From the NCBI GenBank assembly GCA_036346205.1, contig JARFJB010002087.1:3377501-3441500 (forward strand): DNA of 64,000 bases, in the 5' to 3' direction. Positions 24,240 through 35,391 of this stretch are shown here, in pieces. Made by a program: the position numbers and the translations under genes. Under the pieces are notes generated by a model. That model was not told where the DNA came from, did not search any database, and saw only the letters and a list, made by a program, of their open reading frames with translations. The DNA is from Vesta saturnalis. Taxonomy: Eukaryota > Arthropoda > Insecta > Coleoptera > Lampyridae. The stretch's first letter is position 1. Each line of letters opens with the position of its first letter.

Positions 24240-25164
24240 AGCAGGACAAGGAAAATTTAATTTTTCTGCACTTGCGCTTCCGGAAGATCAGTCCATATTG
24301 GTTGCATGAATTTTTGACCAGTTTCCAACCCTACTGATTCGGTTGGGTGTTTGATAATTGCGGGGTTAAAGTTTATTCTCCTTGATAAGCTGCACGTAAA
24401 ATGTGTTTTATTAAACAGGAAGATAAAGGCGGAATGTTTTCGATACTTCTATTATTTTTAATAAACAACTCCATAAGAACTTCGTAAACATCGTCTAAAT
24501 CAGATGAACGATCGTACATTAAAACAGTAAAGCGCTTTAAAACTTTTTTATTTGTTGTTCATTAGGATGCCCTGGGTGTAACGTTAAATCAACAAAAACT
24601 TTTGTTGCTTCTTCAAAGGATTGCCACGCCTGCCATGCAGTCTTTTTTCCTCGACCGTTAAATGAAGACACGTTGTCGCATCCAGAAACGGCGTGGCAAT
24701 AGAGAAGACCAAAAGGTTTTTGGCCAATTCTGGTAGATATTTCATGACAAGGTATGTATCTTAAGTTTTTCCCTGTTCCAAAAGCAACCCATAATTCGTC
24801 CATCTGCAATAATTTGTGAACATACACTGCCAAAACTACAACATCAGTATCTACAGCCTTAAATAAAATTTTTGTATGGCCATTATTGAAATAGTTAAGC
24901 GCATGCAAAAATATTCTGGTGATTGCATAAATGGGTTTCATTATTTAGTGCTTTTTACAGACTCCCGCCTTTATAAATACACAAAACAATTTTGTCTTCC
25001 ATGAAATCTTTTTCTGCAAGATATTGAGCTAATAACTCATAAAGAGCAGTTTTGTTGCTGTTAACGCGTAAAAAATTGGCCCAGTTTTTTGGCCATGGTG
25101 CAGATAACTTTACTATTCGTTGCTCTCCCTGTCCACGTTCTGACACCTTCTTTCAAACTGTTGT

Positions 25165-25166
<2 letters not shown>

Positions 25167-25230
<64 letters not shown>
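25167..25230. repeat. (AT)n run inside the coding part of the long gene
   Basis: 64 bases of pure AT repeat. On the minus strand it continues the frame after RLDIVWDIY as an Ile-Tyr repeat, followed by NNSLKEGVRT, where the family has a short Trp-Asp-x-Tyr segment. The run therefore looks like slippage expansion of a native GATATATA codon stretch rather than an insertion. Confidence 0.85.
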
Positions 25231-25233
<3 letters not shown>

Positions 25234-26100
25234 AGACAATATCCAAACGATTTATGTTTTCCAGCGCTTTTAAAACATGTGACATAAAGACATTGTCCAC
25301 ATAATTTTGAAATGTACGGCAACCTTTGGGGTGCAGCATATGTACAATTGCAGATCCATTCCAGACTACAGCGCTGGTTAAAGGCATATCATAAGAACTG
25401 TCTTTCTCCAAACAGCGCACAAGTTCAGCCTTATCACAGCATGGTTTTCATATTCGATAAATGTTGCTAAATCTCCATCCCTGCTTTGACAAGCGATATA
25501 TAATCGACTGAATAAAGAACAATCGTCTTTTAACTCGCCAAGTTTTCCCTTCTGCATGGTTTGTTTTTTCTTGGGAGCTTTAAATATAAAAAACTTGTTC
25601 TTAGGGAGTGGATCCGTAATTGGTATTGTACAAAGGCGCAATCTCTCTTCGCAATACATATTAAAGTCTTCTTTTCCTTTAGACATAATGTTGTACAGTG
25701 CAACGACACATTCCCTCGATACAGTTTCTTTCGTGTCGATTTTATGCAAACAATCGCTAACCTTTTCAAATGGATTTCCTAATGTCTCGAAAGTTGAAAT
25801 AATACTTTTAACTACACGTAGAAATAACAACTGCTCGTGTGGAGTCTCTTTATGATGCAGATTATTTTGATTATCGTTTTGGGAAAATTGAAATCCTGAA
25901 ATTCATTAATTACACGGGAAATTTATGGTCCCCCAGTCATCCTTCTTCGTAACTCAGCTGGGTTTTCCGTTAATCCAACTGCCCCTCCATCACCTTTTAT
26001 GATTGCATTGGCCTGCTCGTGTGCTTGGTCTATCGCTATGCATGAAAATTTATTGTATGTTTTTTGAACGACAAAAGAACCATTCAAAAAGCAATTATGC

Positions 26101-26329
26101 GTAAACACTGGATCATTGAAAATGAACAGGGCTATGCAACTAACATTACAGGATTTAATTTCCGTTTTTAGAACGGTCTATATACAGTCGCTGTCTGTTG
26201 TATTTCAAAAACTAATTAAGCATAGCAACCTTTTGAAAAATTATTTATATTGTTATTTTAAAAACATTTTCCAATTATGTGTAATATCGGTTGCATAGCC
26301 CTGTTCATTTTAAATGATTCAGTGTTTAC
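26101..26329. mobile_element. Small MITE (about 229 bp) inserted in the long gene
   Basis: The ends are inverted repeats of about 40 bases: GTAAACACTG at 26101, AATGAACAGGGCTATGCAAC at 26120, and their complements at 26290-26329. Removing it joins minus-strand frames NLNGTHPG and FTHNCFLNGSFVVQKT, which are adjacent in the family. A direct target duplication could not be separated from the palindromic ends, so the transposon superfamily is undecided. Confidence 0.8.
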
Positions 26330-26844
26330 CTGGATGCGTTCCATTTAAATTTACCATATCACGAAAATGCACAGATAACCAACGAGCATAGTTCATACGA
26401 TCCAACGAAAAGAAGTATGGTAGGATATGTCGAAGTAAAATAACATAAAGCTTAAAATCTGCTGTTCGAATTTAAAATACACAATTCGAATTCTAACACA
26501 AATAACCAGTACTGAAACTGTGGTATATTTTGGACTGAGTTTTCACGCCATTCGGCAAAAGATTGTTTATTGTCTACTTCCTCTTTTAAGTAGCTCGGAT
26601 ACGCACGTTTTAGTAGGACACATAGAGCTCCTGCAGTTTGTCGGTGAACTCTGCGCGTCCTAGTAAGATGTGAAGCGTGTATAAATGATTCGGTCCTTCC
26701 CGTAGTTGCGACATTAGAATCCGTCAGCACAGTTGTCCAGCCACTTCCTTCCAAAAAAGTTCCGATGGCAGTCCAAGCAGCCATTTCAATGTGAAGACCT
26801 CTCATCATAATCACAATTGTTTCGTCTCTAAAAAAAACTGTCAT

Positions 26845-27537
26845 ACTTTTGTATTTGTTCAGCTATTGCATAAAGAGGTTGGTCCATTGCCAGTACTGGT
26901 ATCTGTAGAGGATTATAATGTTGGGTGGTTTTTATAGCAATAGATGAATCATTGAAGCAGAGTGGGCAGCTTCGGTAAATAACGGAAGCAATGCAGACTT
27001 GCACTTTTTCTTAATACGTTCTTGTTTTGCCGAATGAAATGCCGCCCAAGATAATTTATTAGATGCATCTTCGATATCTTGTTCTTGAATTTCAAAATTG
27101 TTGTTTAACCACTCTATTTCATTTTCATTGGGATCATCAGTAGTAGTAGTCCAGTCAAAGTCCATTGCTTCAAGAAACAAATCTTCATCATACTTTTGTA
27201 TTTGTTTGGCTATTGCATAAAGAGGTTGGTCCATTGCCAATACTGGTATCTGTAGAGGATTATAATGTTGGGTGGTTTTTATAGCAATAGACATAGCATG
27301 AGAAATCATTGAAGCAGAGTGGGCAGCTTCGTTAAATAACGGAAGCAATGCAGACTTGCACTTTTTCTTAATACGTTCCTGTTTTGCCGAATGAAATGCC
27401 GCCCAAGATAATTTATTAGGTGCATCTTCGATATCTTGTGCTTGAATTTCAAAATGTTTGTTTAACCACTCTATTTCATTTTCAATGGGATCATCAGTAG
27501 TAGTAGTCCAGTCAAAGTCCATTGCTTCAAGAAACAA
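26845..27537. repeat. Two-unit tandem duplication (about 345 bp each) inside the long gene
   Basis: Units of about 26845-27188 and 27189-27537 are nearly identical. Both encode FLEAMDFDWTTTTDD, SWAAFHSAKQERIKKKC and PVLAMDQPLYAIA. The unit nearer the carboxyl end has lost about 10 bases (within CATGCTATG), which breaks its frame. Family members normally have this block once, so this is a local duplication. Confidence 0.9.
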
Positions 27538-27740
27538 ATCTTTTTTTTTTGTAGAACCTGGTTGGGTACAGTGGTATAACTGTTTGGTAGAGGCTTGATT
27601 TGCAAAGCAGTCGTAGTAAAATCGTAGTTTATTATTGATGTCGTGTTGTCTTTTTCATCGGACTCAGGGCAGTCTGAACCTCGGTGTCGAACGTAAGCCC
27701 CATCTTGCGTAAGAGTTTTTGTGATTTTTATTACAATCTC

Positions 27741-28084
27741 TTAATTTCCAAAAAAGAACGTAGCGTTTTTACGCTCATCGTTCCGGCATCGTGGCCTTCG
27801 CCGCTTCGGAGTTAGATCTGTGACTGCTTCCATACAGATAATACGAAAAAGCGGCCATCAGTAGAGGAACCACAGCCTATCGGCAAGCAGGAGCCGCTGG
27901 GATACAGCAGGAGCGAAGAACGTAAATAAAGGAGCATCCAGGGCACCGCCAACTACAGGATCGACGTCGGGTAAGACAATAGTTATCGTTCAATAAAAAA
28001 TATTTTTTAATTAATTTGAATTTATTGTTTTATTGTAACACTTGTTTTCCTCCTTTTTCTATTTGGGTCTCTGATTTCCAATTC
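27741..28084. other. Unassigned junction between the long gene and the Jockey element
   Basis: Moderately GC-rich sequence (27760-27980) followed by an A/T-rich stretch (27990-28040). Neither strand shows a family motif. It could be the tail of another retrotransposon, ending near the AATAAAAAATATTTTTTAA run at 27993, or uncaptured gene sequence. Confidence 0.4.
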
Positions 28085-28616
28085 TTTATTTCTCGGGGTG
28101 TGAGACTGCACCTCGGCGAAGACCCGGCCTTTCTGTAAAACGGTAAAACGGTCGCCACCGTGCTACCGTAACGGTTGTATCCCCAACCACGGACGCCGCC
28201 CGTCAACCTACACCTACACTTACAACACACACACACACATACGCACACACCCTCGCCTCACCACCACCATCCTCACGTACGCGATCTCAATCCAACGCCT
28301 CGTCCGTTTCTACCTCTTCCACACGCTCCTACATCTCGACACGCTCCTCTGCCTCTACAAAACCACATAAACCCGCACACACACACAAACCCACACACTC
28401 ACACAAACCCTTACAAGCACTCAAACCCGCCCTCTTACCCACACTTTCCCTAATCCTAATCCCACCCGCTCTCAATCCTCGAGGTATTGCATCCGCAATA
28501 TCACGAAAACCATCTCCACTCAAAAATTCCTATTTACATCCCTTAAACCCCTAAACCCTCCCTGGTTAAACTTAACGTTTAACCATAACACCACCTGTCT
28601 CCTAGAGACCTCTCTC

Positions 28617-29477
28617 TTGCGGGATGATACACAGCTTAGGCTGCGGCATTATTTCGGTGATCCCACCGTCACCCTTACCCAACTATCCGGTCCCCGTCGT
28701 TACAACACCACTCCTAGAGCGCCCTCCTTTTCCTGCGTGATTCGTTACGTAGATAAGGACATGCTAGAACCTGAGATCCACGGTGCGATCGATCTTGCAC
28801 ACGTGAGGAAGGCCGTTCGCATCACCGCTAAAGCGACCAACACCCCCACATCCCTTGTCCGTGTTATAACCTCATCCCAACCTCTGCCTAAGTATTGCTT
28901 CGCTTGCATGCGGGTGGGGAATACCGCTGAGGAGTGTCCCACCCGCTCTATCCGATGCCACAGATCCTCCTGTAAATCCTCGGCTAACCCAAGGTGTAAC
29001 AACTGCGGGGAAGCACATCTTACCTTCTTTAAGTGCCGGAAGCGGCGGGAACATCCCAGTTCTCCGTCGAAGATGGCTTCCCTCGAACTTATCCTATCTT
29101 CCGAAGAGTCCGACTCGCAAAACACAGCCCACCTTAAACCCTCTCCCGGCACCGGATCCTTATCCATAAAAGACTTCCTTCAAATCCTCACCCACTTCCT
29201 CTTCCAGATGTTCCCCGACCGGTGTCCGCACCCTAGACTCGTTATCCCGAAACTTCATCCAACGGAGGATCAACACATGGGTATCCGGTACGCGGATGAA
29301 GGTCGCCGTTATCCGCCAACCCAATCCTTAACTCCTTTCACAATGGATATCCTAGCAGGGACAGGTAATACCAGGGGCGTTCGTCGGAAACACCCCTTAC
29401 TTAAACACTTTACAAACACACAATATACATATCCTTTCCATCACGGAAACAAAACTCGCACCCAGATGCACACTTAA
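28617..29477 (+). CDS. Jockey ORF1 (Gag-like nucleic-acid-binding protein), partial
   Basis: The 286-codon frame carries Cys/His knuckles typical of Jockey ORF1: CFACMRVGNTAEECP at about residues 93-107, RCHRSSC, then CNNCGEAHLTFFKC at about residues 128-141. Such proteins coat the retroelement RNA and accompany it to the nucleus. Upstream, another frame (about 28230-28500) reads Ser/Thr/Pro/His-rich sequence that looks like the real amino end, so a frameshift near 28550-28610 probably separates the two, and the ATG at 28617 is only the first in frame. The first knuckle has Asn-Thr where Gly-His is usual. Confidence 0.6.
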   Translation: MRDDTQLRLRHYFGDPTVTLTQLSGPRRYNTTPRAPSFSCVIRYVDKDMLEPEIHGAIDLAHVRKAVRITAKATNTPTSLVRVITSSQPLPKYCFACMRVGNTAEECPTRSIRCHRSSCKSSANPRCNNCGEAHLTFFKCRKRREHPSSPSKMASLELILSSEESDSQNTAHLKPSPGTGSLSIKDFLQILTHFLFQMFPDRCPHPRLVIPKLHPTEDQHMGIRYADEGRRYPPTQSLTPFTMDILAGTGNTRGVRRKHPLLKHFTNTQYTYPFHHGNKTRTQMHT

Positions 29478-32240
29478 CTTCAACACATTTCACACCTACC
29501 TAAAAACAATAGTCAACACGGAACCGCCCTCTTAATTCAAAATTGCTTCCCATCCACTCCTTTTCAACTTCCTGTGCACCTACAGCATCTCGAATGCGTT
29601 GCTGCGAGGGTGCATTTTCCCACTCGTATAGTATTTATTTCCTACTATAACCCGCCTGGCCACAACACCCTATCCGACGACCTTTTAACCTTTAACCTAT
29701 TTCAATGCCCGCCACATCCAATTCGGTGACACCGCAACTAATGACAGCAGTAACAGGCTATCCTCCGCTCTGCTGCAGTTACCGCTCTTGCGAATCGCCA
29801 ACATCGAACATTTAGGTGCCTCAATAGCAGATCATATCATAGTTTCCGAACCCATAGCTCACTATTTCGATTGTGAGTGCTTTCTAGGCATCACGATCAT
29901 ATCAGATCATATACCCCTACTGGCCAAAACTTCATTTTGTCCAACTCCCCCTACACCTCAATACGCAGTCATTAAAGATTTTTCAAGATCAGACTGGAAT
30001 GTGTTCTCCGAACACATCTCCAACAACCTTCCTACACCCAATCTTCAAACGATCCAAGATCTCGAGAGAGCCATTAGAGACCTAACATACGTAATTACGG
30101 AAGCGATCGATATCTGTGTACGACTAAAAAATATCGACACTTCCCGCAAACCGCTCCCATAACTCATTGTGAACTGCATCAATGAGAAAAGACGAATGTA
30201 TCGTCAATTCTTGCGATCCAAAGAGTCGGCTCTCAAGACCGAATACAATCGCCTTAACGCCTTAATCAGGCGAAAAGCCAACAAACACGCCGAAGACTCC
30301 TGGACCAAAGCCACCTCCCAGCTAGATTACAGAAATGGTCCAATCCATTTCCCAATCCCGCGATGATCCCTAATTCGATAACCGGTTCAAGGCACTCGTC
30401 GAGGGCCGCCTTGAAGAATTCCGCAACCTTAACCTTCCTGAAATCCAACTCGATAACGAGAATCCTTTTTATGCGCTCATCGCGCCCGACCAGGTCCACA
30501 CATATTTCAAAAATGGGAAAAACTGCCCCAGGTCATGACGGCCTAAATCGAAAAAACCTCCGTCATTTACCCGACCCAGCCCTCCGATTACTCTCTAACA
30601 TTTACAACCGATGCCTAATCCTATCCCACTTCCCGACGGACTGGAAATCGGCTTCCACCGTCATGATACCCAAACCCCACGCCGACCTAACCTCACCCTT
30701 CTCCTATAGACCAATCTCCCTCTTGAGTTGCCTCGGAAAATGCTTTAAGCAGATTCTAGGCAGGCGACTCAGGGACCACCTAGAATTTAACGACCTCTTT
30801 CCCAACAGCCAATTCGGCTTCCGTCCCAACCGAACGTGTCACGATCCCTTGTTGCAGCTGCTTAGAGAGACCACCAGAGCATTCAATCACAAGCAATGCT
30901 ATCTGGATGTGTTTCTGGACATTAAGCAAGCATTTGACAGGGTCTGGCACACCGGTGTCCTGCACAAGATCCGTAACCTTATCATTCCCGGCCCCTTCTC
31001 CAAACTCCTACTCTCGTACCTGACCAATCGGTCAGTCCGGGTCAAAGTAGGGAAAACCTTCTCAGATCCTTTCCAATCTACAGCAGGCGTACCCCAAAAC
31101 ACTACAACACACATACAAAACATATATTCGCCCTGTTATGAATTTCCGAGCACCCATATACGGGATAAGGACATTTGGCCCCTCACAATTCGCCCCCGGA
31201 TATTTTGCCCCGACACAATTCGTCCCCAGACTTTTCGCCCCTTGTGACACTCCGCCCCTGTGACATTTCGCCCCTAAATGTTGATTACAATTTTTGCATA
31301 TTAGTTTAGATTTCTTCTAGATTAATTTTGATGCCAACATTGACTAAAGTAATTTGAAAATGGACCTATATAGTTGATAATATTCCAATATTATCTATAC
31401 AATTCCAATTGCGATGCGTAATGTGCAATTATGATAATAGCATCTTAATCATAACTTGTGCTTAAGGACCCATTAATTTCCAGTATCAACATTTATTAAT
31501 GATCTATTAATGAGTGATTATCTTAATGATTAACACATGTGTAATGGGCAATTATAATAATAATAATTATGATAATAATAGCAAATATTATAGATATTTA
31601 AGAGGAATTGCCAACAATTTTGCATTTTAGTTTGTAACTGTTTGAAATAAATAAATAAATCTTTTATAAATTAATGGTCACATGTGTTTATTATTCGATT
31701 ATCTATAATAATAACCTAATATCACAATTCATCATCACACCAATGGAATACGGTGTGTAAAATATAATATACAAAGAGTGTCCCAGGGGGTGATCTGTCC
31801 GGAAGCAAATTGCGGGGGTGAACTGTCCGGGGGCGAAATGTCCTAAAACTCCCACATCCACTTACATAAACCCTAATCACCTTTCCTCTATTGCTTCCTG
31901 TGAACGCCGAATGCTCAGGCGCATACACAGGTTACCTCTCAGCTACCCCAGCGACCTCACAACACAACACTCAAACATACCAACCATCACACACAAAATC
32001 CAAACACTACAGAAAAACTTTGCACATGGAAGAATCTTCGGCGACACTATCCCTACTAAAAAGATCCTTACCACACCCTACAACTACCGTTTTCCCCAAT
32101 TCCCGCGAAGAAAACCTAAATTAAAATTCAAGCATCCCCCCGCGATCCTTACACAACTCCTTGACGACCTCCCCGAGGAGATAGAAGAATCCCTAGACAA
32201 CATCCCATATGCCCTCCGCATCCCCCCGTCTATTCGATGA
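29478..32240 (+). pseudogene. Jockey ORF2 (endonuclease / reverse transcriptase), broken
   Basis: The endonuclease part is degraded, but its end is visible in ISDHIPLLAKTSF near 29900, the Asp-His catalytic pair of APE-type endonucleases. The linker EKRRMYRQFLRSKESALKTE is near 30190. RT motifs are CPGHDGLNRKNLRHLPDPAL near 30525, YRPISLLSCLGKCFKQILG near 30710, NSQFGFRPNRTCHDPLLQLL near 30810, FLDIKQAFDRVWH near 30912 (motif A, catalytic Asp) and STAGVPQ near 31078 (motif B). The catalytic motif C pair is absent. The carboxyl tail resumes at about 31845 (YINPNHLSSIASCERRMLRR). Stops at 30162 and 30366 and a plus-one shift at the deletion joint complete the damage. Confidence 0.85.
31169..31843. 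mobile_element. 675-bp MITE with TAA target duplication (PIF/Harbinger-like)
   Basis: The left end is GGACATTTGGCCCC and the right end GGGGGCGAAATGTCC, flanked on both sides by TAA (31166-31168 and 31844-31846). The subterminal regions repeat a short unit around TTCGCCCC: five tries on the left (31175-31270) and three on the right (31788-31843). The middle is AT-rich and codes for nothing recognised. A three-base TAA duplication is the habit of PIF/Harbinger elements. Excision would restore the Jockey frame APIYG to K-TPTSTYIN. Confidence 0.75.
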
Positions 32241-32510
32241 CGACCTAGCAAGAAACAGGACAACGAATCTAATAATCACACTAAGCACGCTACACCCCAC
32301 TAAAACAACACACACACTTAAGCCGATTAACGCATTATTAAATATTAAATAAATAAATCTTTTTTCTTTTTTTTACACCAAAAAGAAGCATCTCATGATT
32401 GTAAACTATACAATAACACAAAACATCGCAACACCACGAAACATGGGATGACCACGGGTGAAGAGGAGAAGGACTCCTGAACAGTCTACGAATAAGATAT
32501 ACATATATAC

Positions 32511-33348
32511 AGGGTTTTCCACGGTAGGCGTTCGTTAAAAGCTTATGTGGTTAGAAACAATTTAGAAATCTGAATTTTTGGACTTAAGGGTTATTCAACA
32601 TTCTCTTTCATTCTAAAATATTTTCAAGGTCATGTTACTTCCGGTTATACCTTATTTTAAATGGAACACCCTGTATATTATTTTATTTTTGGATTCTTGA
32701 CAAAATTTTAGGATGAGTCTTATAATGGTTTCCTATACCTTTTTTCAACTGTTTCTTAGATATCTTGATTCTTTCAAAAATTTTGAAAGATGTAACCCTA
32801 TTTTCAACACAGCTTGTCTTACTTATTTTTGACTGATGGAAAGTGCTTCTGGAGTAGACAGAAGCATAAGAACTATACTTTTGAAATACTCATTGACAAT
32901 TGATTTATTGCATACATGGTGTTCAAAATTTGATGAACTATTAAACAATTTTCAAAGTTGAAAAACTTTGTTAATTCAAATGCGACACCCTGTATATTAT
33001 TGGATGAATAGATGCAGCATTTAGTTATGCATCGTTTGGCTATAACATTACCTATACCTATTATCGACAATTTTTTTGTTAATTAATATTTTCTACTTTA
33101 ATGTGATTTTTGACAGAAACTGAAATGTTTTTCAAAAATAAAATGAACTTAATTCAAACTACACAAATTCTATTTTATTAAAACAATGAAATAAAACAAG
33201 AAGATAACAAAATTGAGAGCCTAATAACAAATAAAAAACATAAAACAATTATTTGAACATAACTAGACGAAAAGTGATAAAAAAGATAAAATGAATCATT
33301 ACAAATGTTCCACATGACCGCCAATTTGATTTAAGCATTTTATAACTC
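32511..33348 (+). repeat. Left long terminal inverted repeat of the DD41D element
   Basis: Inverse of 34536-35392. Its inner 50 bases overlap the last 16 or so codons of the transposase, so the arm includes the 3' end of the gene and its whole downstream region. Confidence 0.9.
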
Positions 33349-34369
33349 TATCATATACTCCTTGCGAAATAGATCGCCGAATTTCGTGTGAACACATACT
33401 ATTCAATGCATTGTGAACACGATTTAGCAATTCCTCTCTAGTTTGAACTGGCCTAGAGTACACTAATTCTTTTATACGACCCCAGAGGTAAAAGTCCAGG
33501 GGCGTCAAATCGGGTGATCTCGGTGGCCAGTTACAAGGTCCTTGTGGGCCAATCCACCGATCTTCAAACATCAATGTCAACTGTTGGTGTACAGCTATAG
33601 TGGAATGTGCGGGAGCACCATCCAACTGATACCAACTGTTTGCCCTGTCACATGCAGGTAGAGTATTTAGAAAATCCATAACAAATCCACGGAGAATTTC
33701 AAGATATCTCGCCCCATTCAAATTTTCATCGTACACTTGGTATGCCACTCTATTATCCATAACTAAACAAAAAACGTTAAAACTAAATTGGAACTGGTGA
33801 TTAAGTTCTCTTGTTACATGAGGATTATCTTGTGCCCAGTAGTGATTATTTCGGCGATTGAAAATTCCTTCTCTACTGAATTTTGATTCATCGGTCCAAA
33901 TAATGTTGTGAAGAAATCTCGGATATTCGGTAATTTGTACAAGAATAAATTCAGAAAAGTTAACTCGTCGTGCCTGATCACCAAGATGTAATCCTTGCAC
34001 AGTTATTACCGAAAAAGGATGCATTTTATACTTCTTTAATATTCTGTGGATTGATGTTTGTGAAACATCCAAATCCAGTGCAGCTGCTGTAATTGAACTT
34101 CGTGGATAAGCGTGAAAATAAGCTAACACGTTCACTTCGTTAACTTCATTATCTATTACTGGGTTTAAATGCGTTCGAGTTGCCCTTATACTTCCAGTTG
34201 CAATAAATCGAGCTTCAATTCTTGCAAATTTTCCAGGTGTAATTAATGATAGGTGTGGATACCGTTCGTTAAACAACCTGCATGTTCGCCTAACAATTCG
34301 TCCACATTCACCATGCGTGCAAAACAAATTTAATAAATCATTGTTAGAATATTCTTGAATACATTCCAT
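33299..34369 (-). CDS. Intact mariner-like transposase, DD41D
   Basis: This is a 356-codon open frame with no interruption, starting at the ATG at 34369 just inside the right arm. The amino third holds helix-turn-helix repeats: GRIVRRTCRLFNERYP at about residues 22-37, and SITAAALDLDVSQTSIHRIL at about residues 92-111. The catalytic triad is WTDESKF (Asp near residue 159), YQLDGAPAHS (Asp near residue 249) and SPDLTPLDFYLWG (Asp near residue 291). The last two Asp residues are separated by 41 residues, so it is DD41D, as in rosa/Visitor elements. The protein would cut and rejoin DNA at TA sites. All three catalytic residues are present, and it is the best candidate for an active enzyme here. 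Transcription is not shown. Confidence 0.9.
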   Translation of the reverse strand: MECIQEYSNNDLLNLFCTHGECGRIVRRTCRLFNERYPHLSLITPGKFARIEARFIATGSIRATRTHLNPVIDNEVNEVNVLAYFHAYPRSSITAAALDLDVSQTSIHRILKKYKMHPFSVITVQGLHLGDQARRVNFSEFILVQITEYPRFLHNIIWTDESKFSREGIFNRRNNHYWAQDNPHVTRELNHQFQFSFNVFCLVMDNRVAYQVYDENLNGARYLEILRGFVMDFLNTLPACDRANSWYQLDGAPAHSTIAVHQQLTLMFEDRWIGPQGPCNWPPRSPDLTPLDFYLWGRIKELVYSRPVQTREELLNRVHNALNSMCSHEIRRSISQGVYDRVIKCLNQIGGHVEHL

Positions 34370-34535
34370 TATAAACAGTACTTAAAAAAAAATACTTAAA
34401 AAATTACAAAATCACTTAAATTGTACTGATTTGACATTAAATCAACAATAATGTTTTAATGCGTGTCAAAATCAAGGCTCACTAGATTGCAGTTTTGGAA
34501 TTTTATCGGCTTTTATAAAAAATACGGAGTTATAC

Positions 34536-35391
34536 GAGTTATAAAATGCTTAAATCAAATTGGCGGTCATGTGGAACATTTGTAATGATTTATTTTGTCT
34601 TTTTTATCACTTTTCTTCTAGTTATGTTCAAATAATTGTTTTATGTTTTTTATTTGTTATTATGCTCTCAATTTTGTTATTTTCTTGTTTTATTTCATTG
34701 TTTTAATAAAATAGAATTTGTGTAGTTTGAATTAAGTTCATTTTATTTTTGAAAAACATTTCAGTTTCTGTCAAAAATCACATTAAAGTAGAAAATATTA
34801 ATTAACAAGAAAATTGTCGATAATAGGTATAGGTAATGTTATAGCCAAACGATGCGTAACTAAATGCTGCATCTATTCATCCAATAATATACAGGGTGTC
34901 ACATTTGAATTAACAAAGTTTTTCAACTTTGAAAATTGTTTAATAGTTCATCAAATTTTGAACACCATGTATGCAATAAATCAATTGTCAATGAGTATTT
35001 CAAAAGTATAGTTCTTATGCTTCTGTCTACTCCAGAAGCACTTTCCATCAGTCAAAAATAAGTAAGACAAGCAGTGTTGAAAATATGGTTACATCTTTCA
35101 AAATTTTTGAAAAATCAAGATATCTAAAAAACAGTTGAAAAAAGGTATAGGAAACCCTTATAAGACTTATCCTAAAATTTTGTCAAGAATCCAAAAATAA
35201 AATAATATACAGGGTGTTCCATTTAAAATAAGGAAGTTAGTGGCGACTTCCGGTATAACCGGAAGTAACATGACCTTGAAAATATTTTAGGATGAAAGAG
35301 AATCTTGAATACCCGTTAAGTCCAAAAATTCAGATTTCTAAATTGTTTCTAACCACATAAACTTCTAACGAACGCCTAGCGTGGAAAACCC

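Larger units (their letters stand above)
24240..27740 (-). pseudogene. Carboxyl two-thirds of a widespread invertebrate gene of unknown function
   Basis: Minus-strand fragments in order include SYTTVPNQVLQKKD near 27560, LSWAAFHSAKQERIKKKC, VLAMDQPLYAIAKQIQK and GLHIEMAAWTAIGTFLEGSG near 26800. Next are GDGGAVGLTENPAELRRR near 25960, MGNPFEKVSD-like sequence near 25770, DCSLFSRLYIACQSRDGDL near 25490 and RLDIVWDIY near 25240. The last are AVDTDVVVLAVYVHKL near 24850, SGCDNVSSFNGRGKKTAW near 24680 and IKHILRAAYQG near 24400. This order matches a multi-copy family seen across insects, molluscs and cnidarians, usually listed as uncharacterised. The GCD...GRGKKTA block resembles the helix-hairpin motif of PIN/FEN-type nucleases, which is my inference only. 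Several frameshifts, a MITE, a tandem duplication and an (AT)n expansion disable it. The missing amino part lies at 35455-36853. Confidence 0.75.
28085..32345 (+). mobile_element. Jockey-type non-LTR retrotransposon, internally deleted
   Basis: This is a GC-rich island in AT-rich DNA. A 5' part from about 28085 is followed by ORF1 with zinc knuckles and by ORF2 with an endonuclease end and reverse transcriptase. The sequence ends in a T/A-rich tail near 32345. ORF2 stops just after the AGVPQ motif at about 31090, and HTYKTYIRPVMNFRAPIYG from the carboxyl region follows directly, so the RT motif C and thumb part are deleted. A MITE sits at 31169-31843. The element lies inside the long minus-strand gene, in the opposite orientation. 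Confidence 0.85.

Noticed and set aside
25052..25420. Ile-Tyr repeat proteins on both strands
   Set aside because: They come from the AT dinucleotide run. The only real coding part is the minus-strand long-gene fragment around it.
28175..28453. His/Thr/Pro-rich 92-codon frame before Jockey ORF1
   Set aside because: Mostly CA-repeat translation. Another frame over the same bases looks more like the ORF1 start, so it is not listed as a gene.
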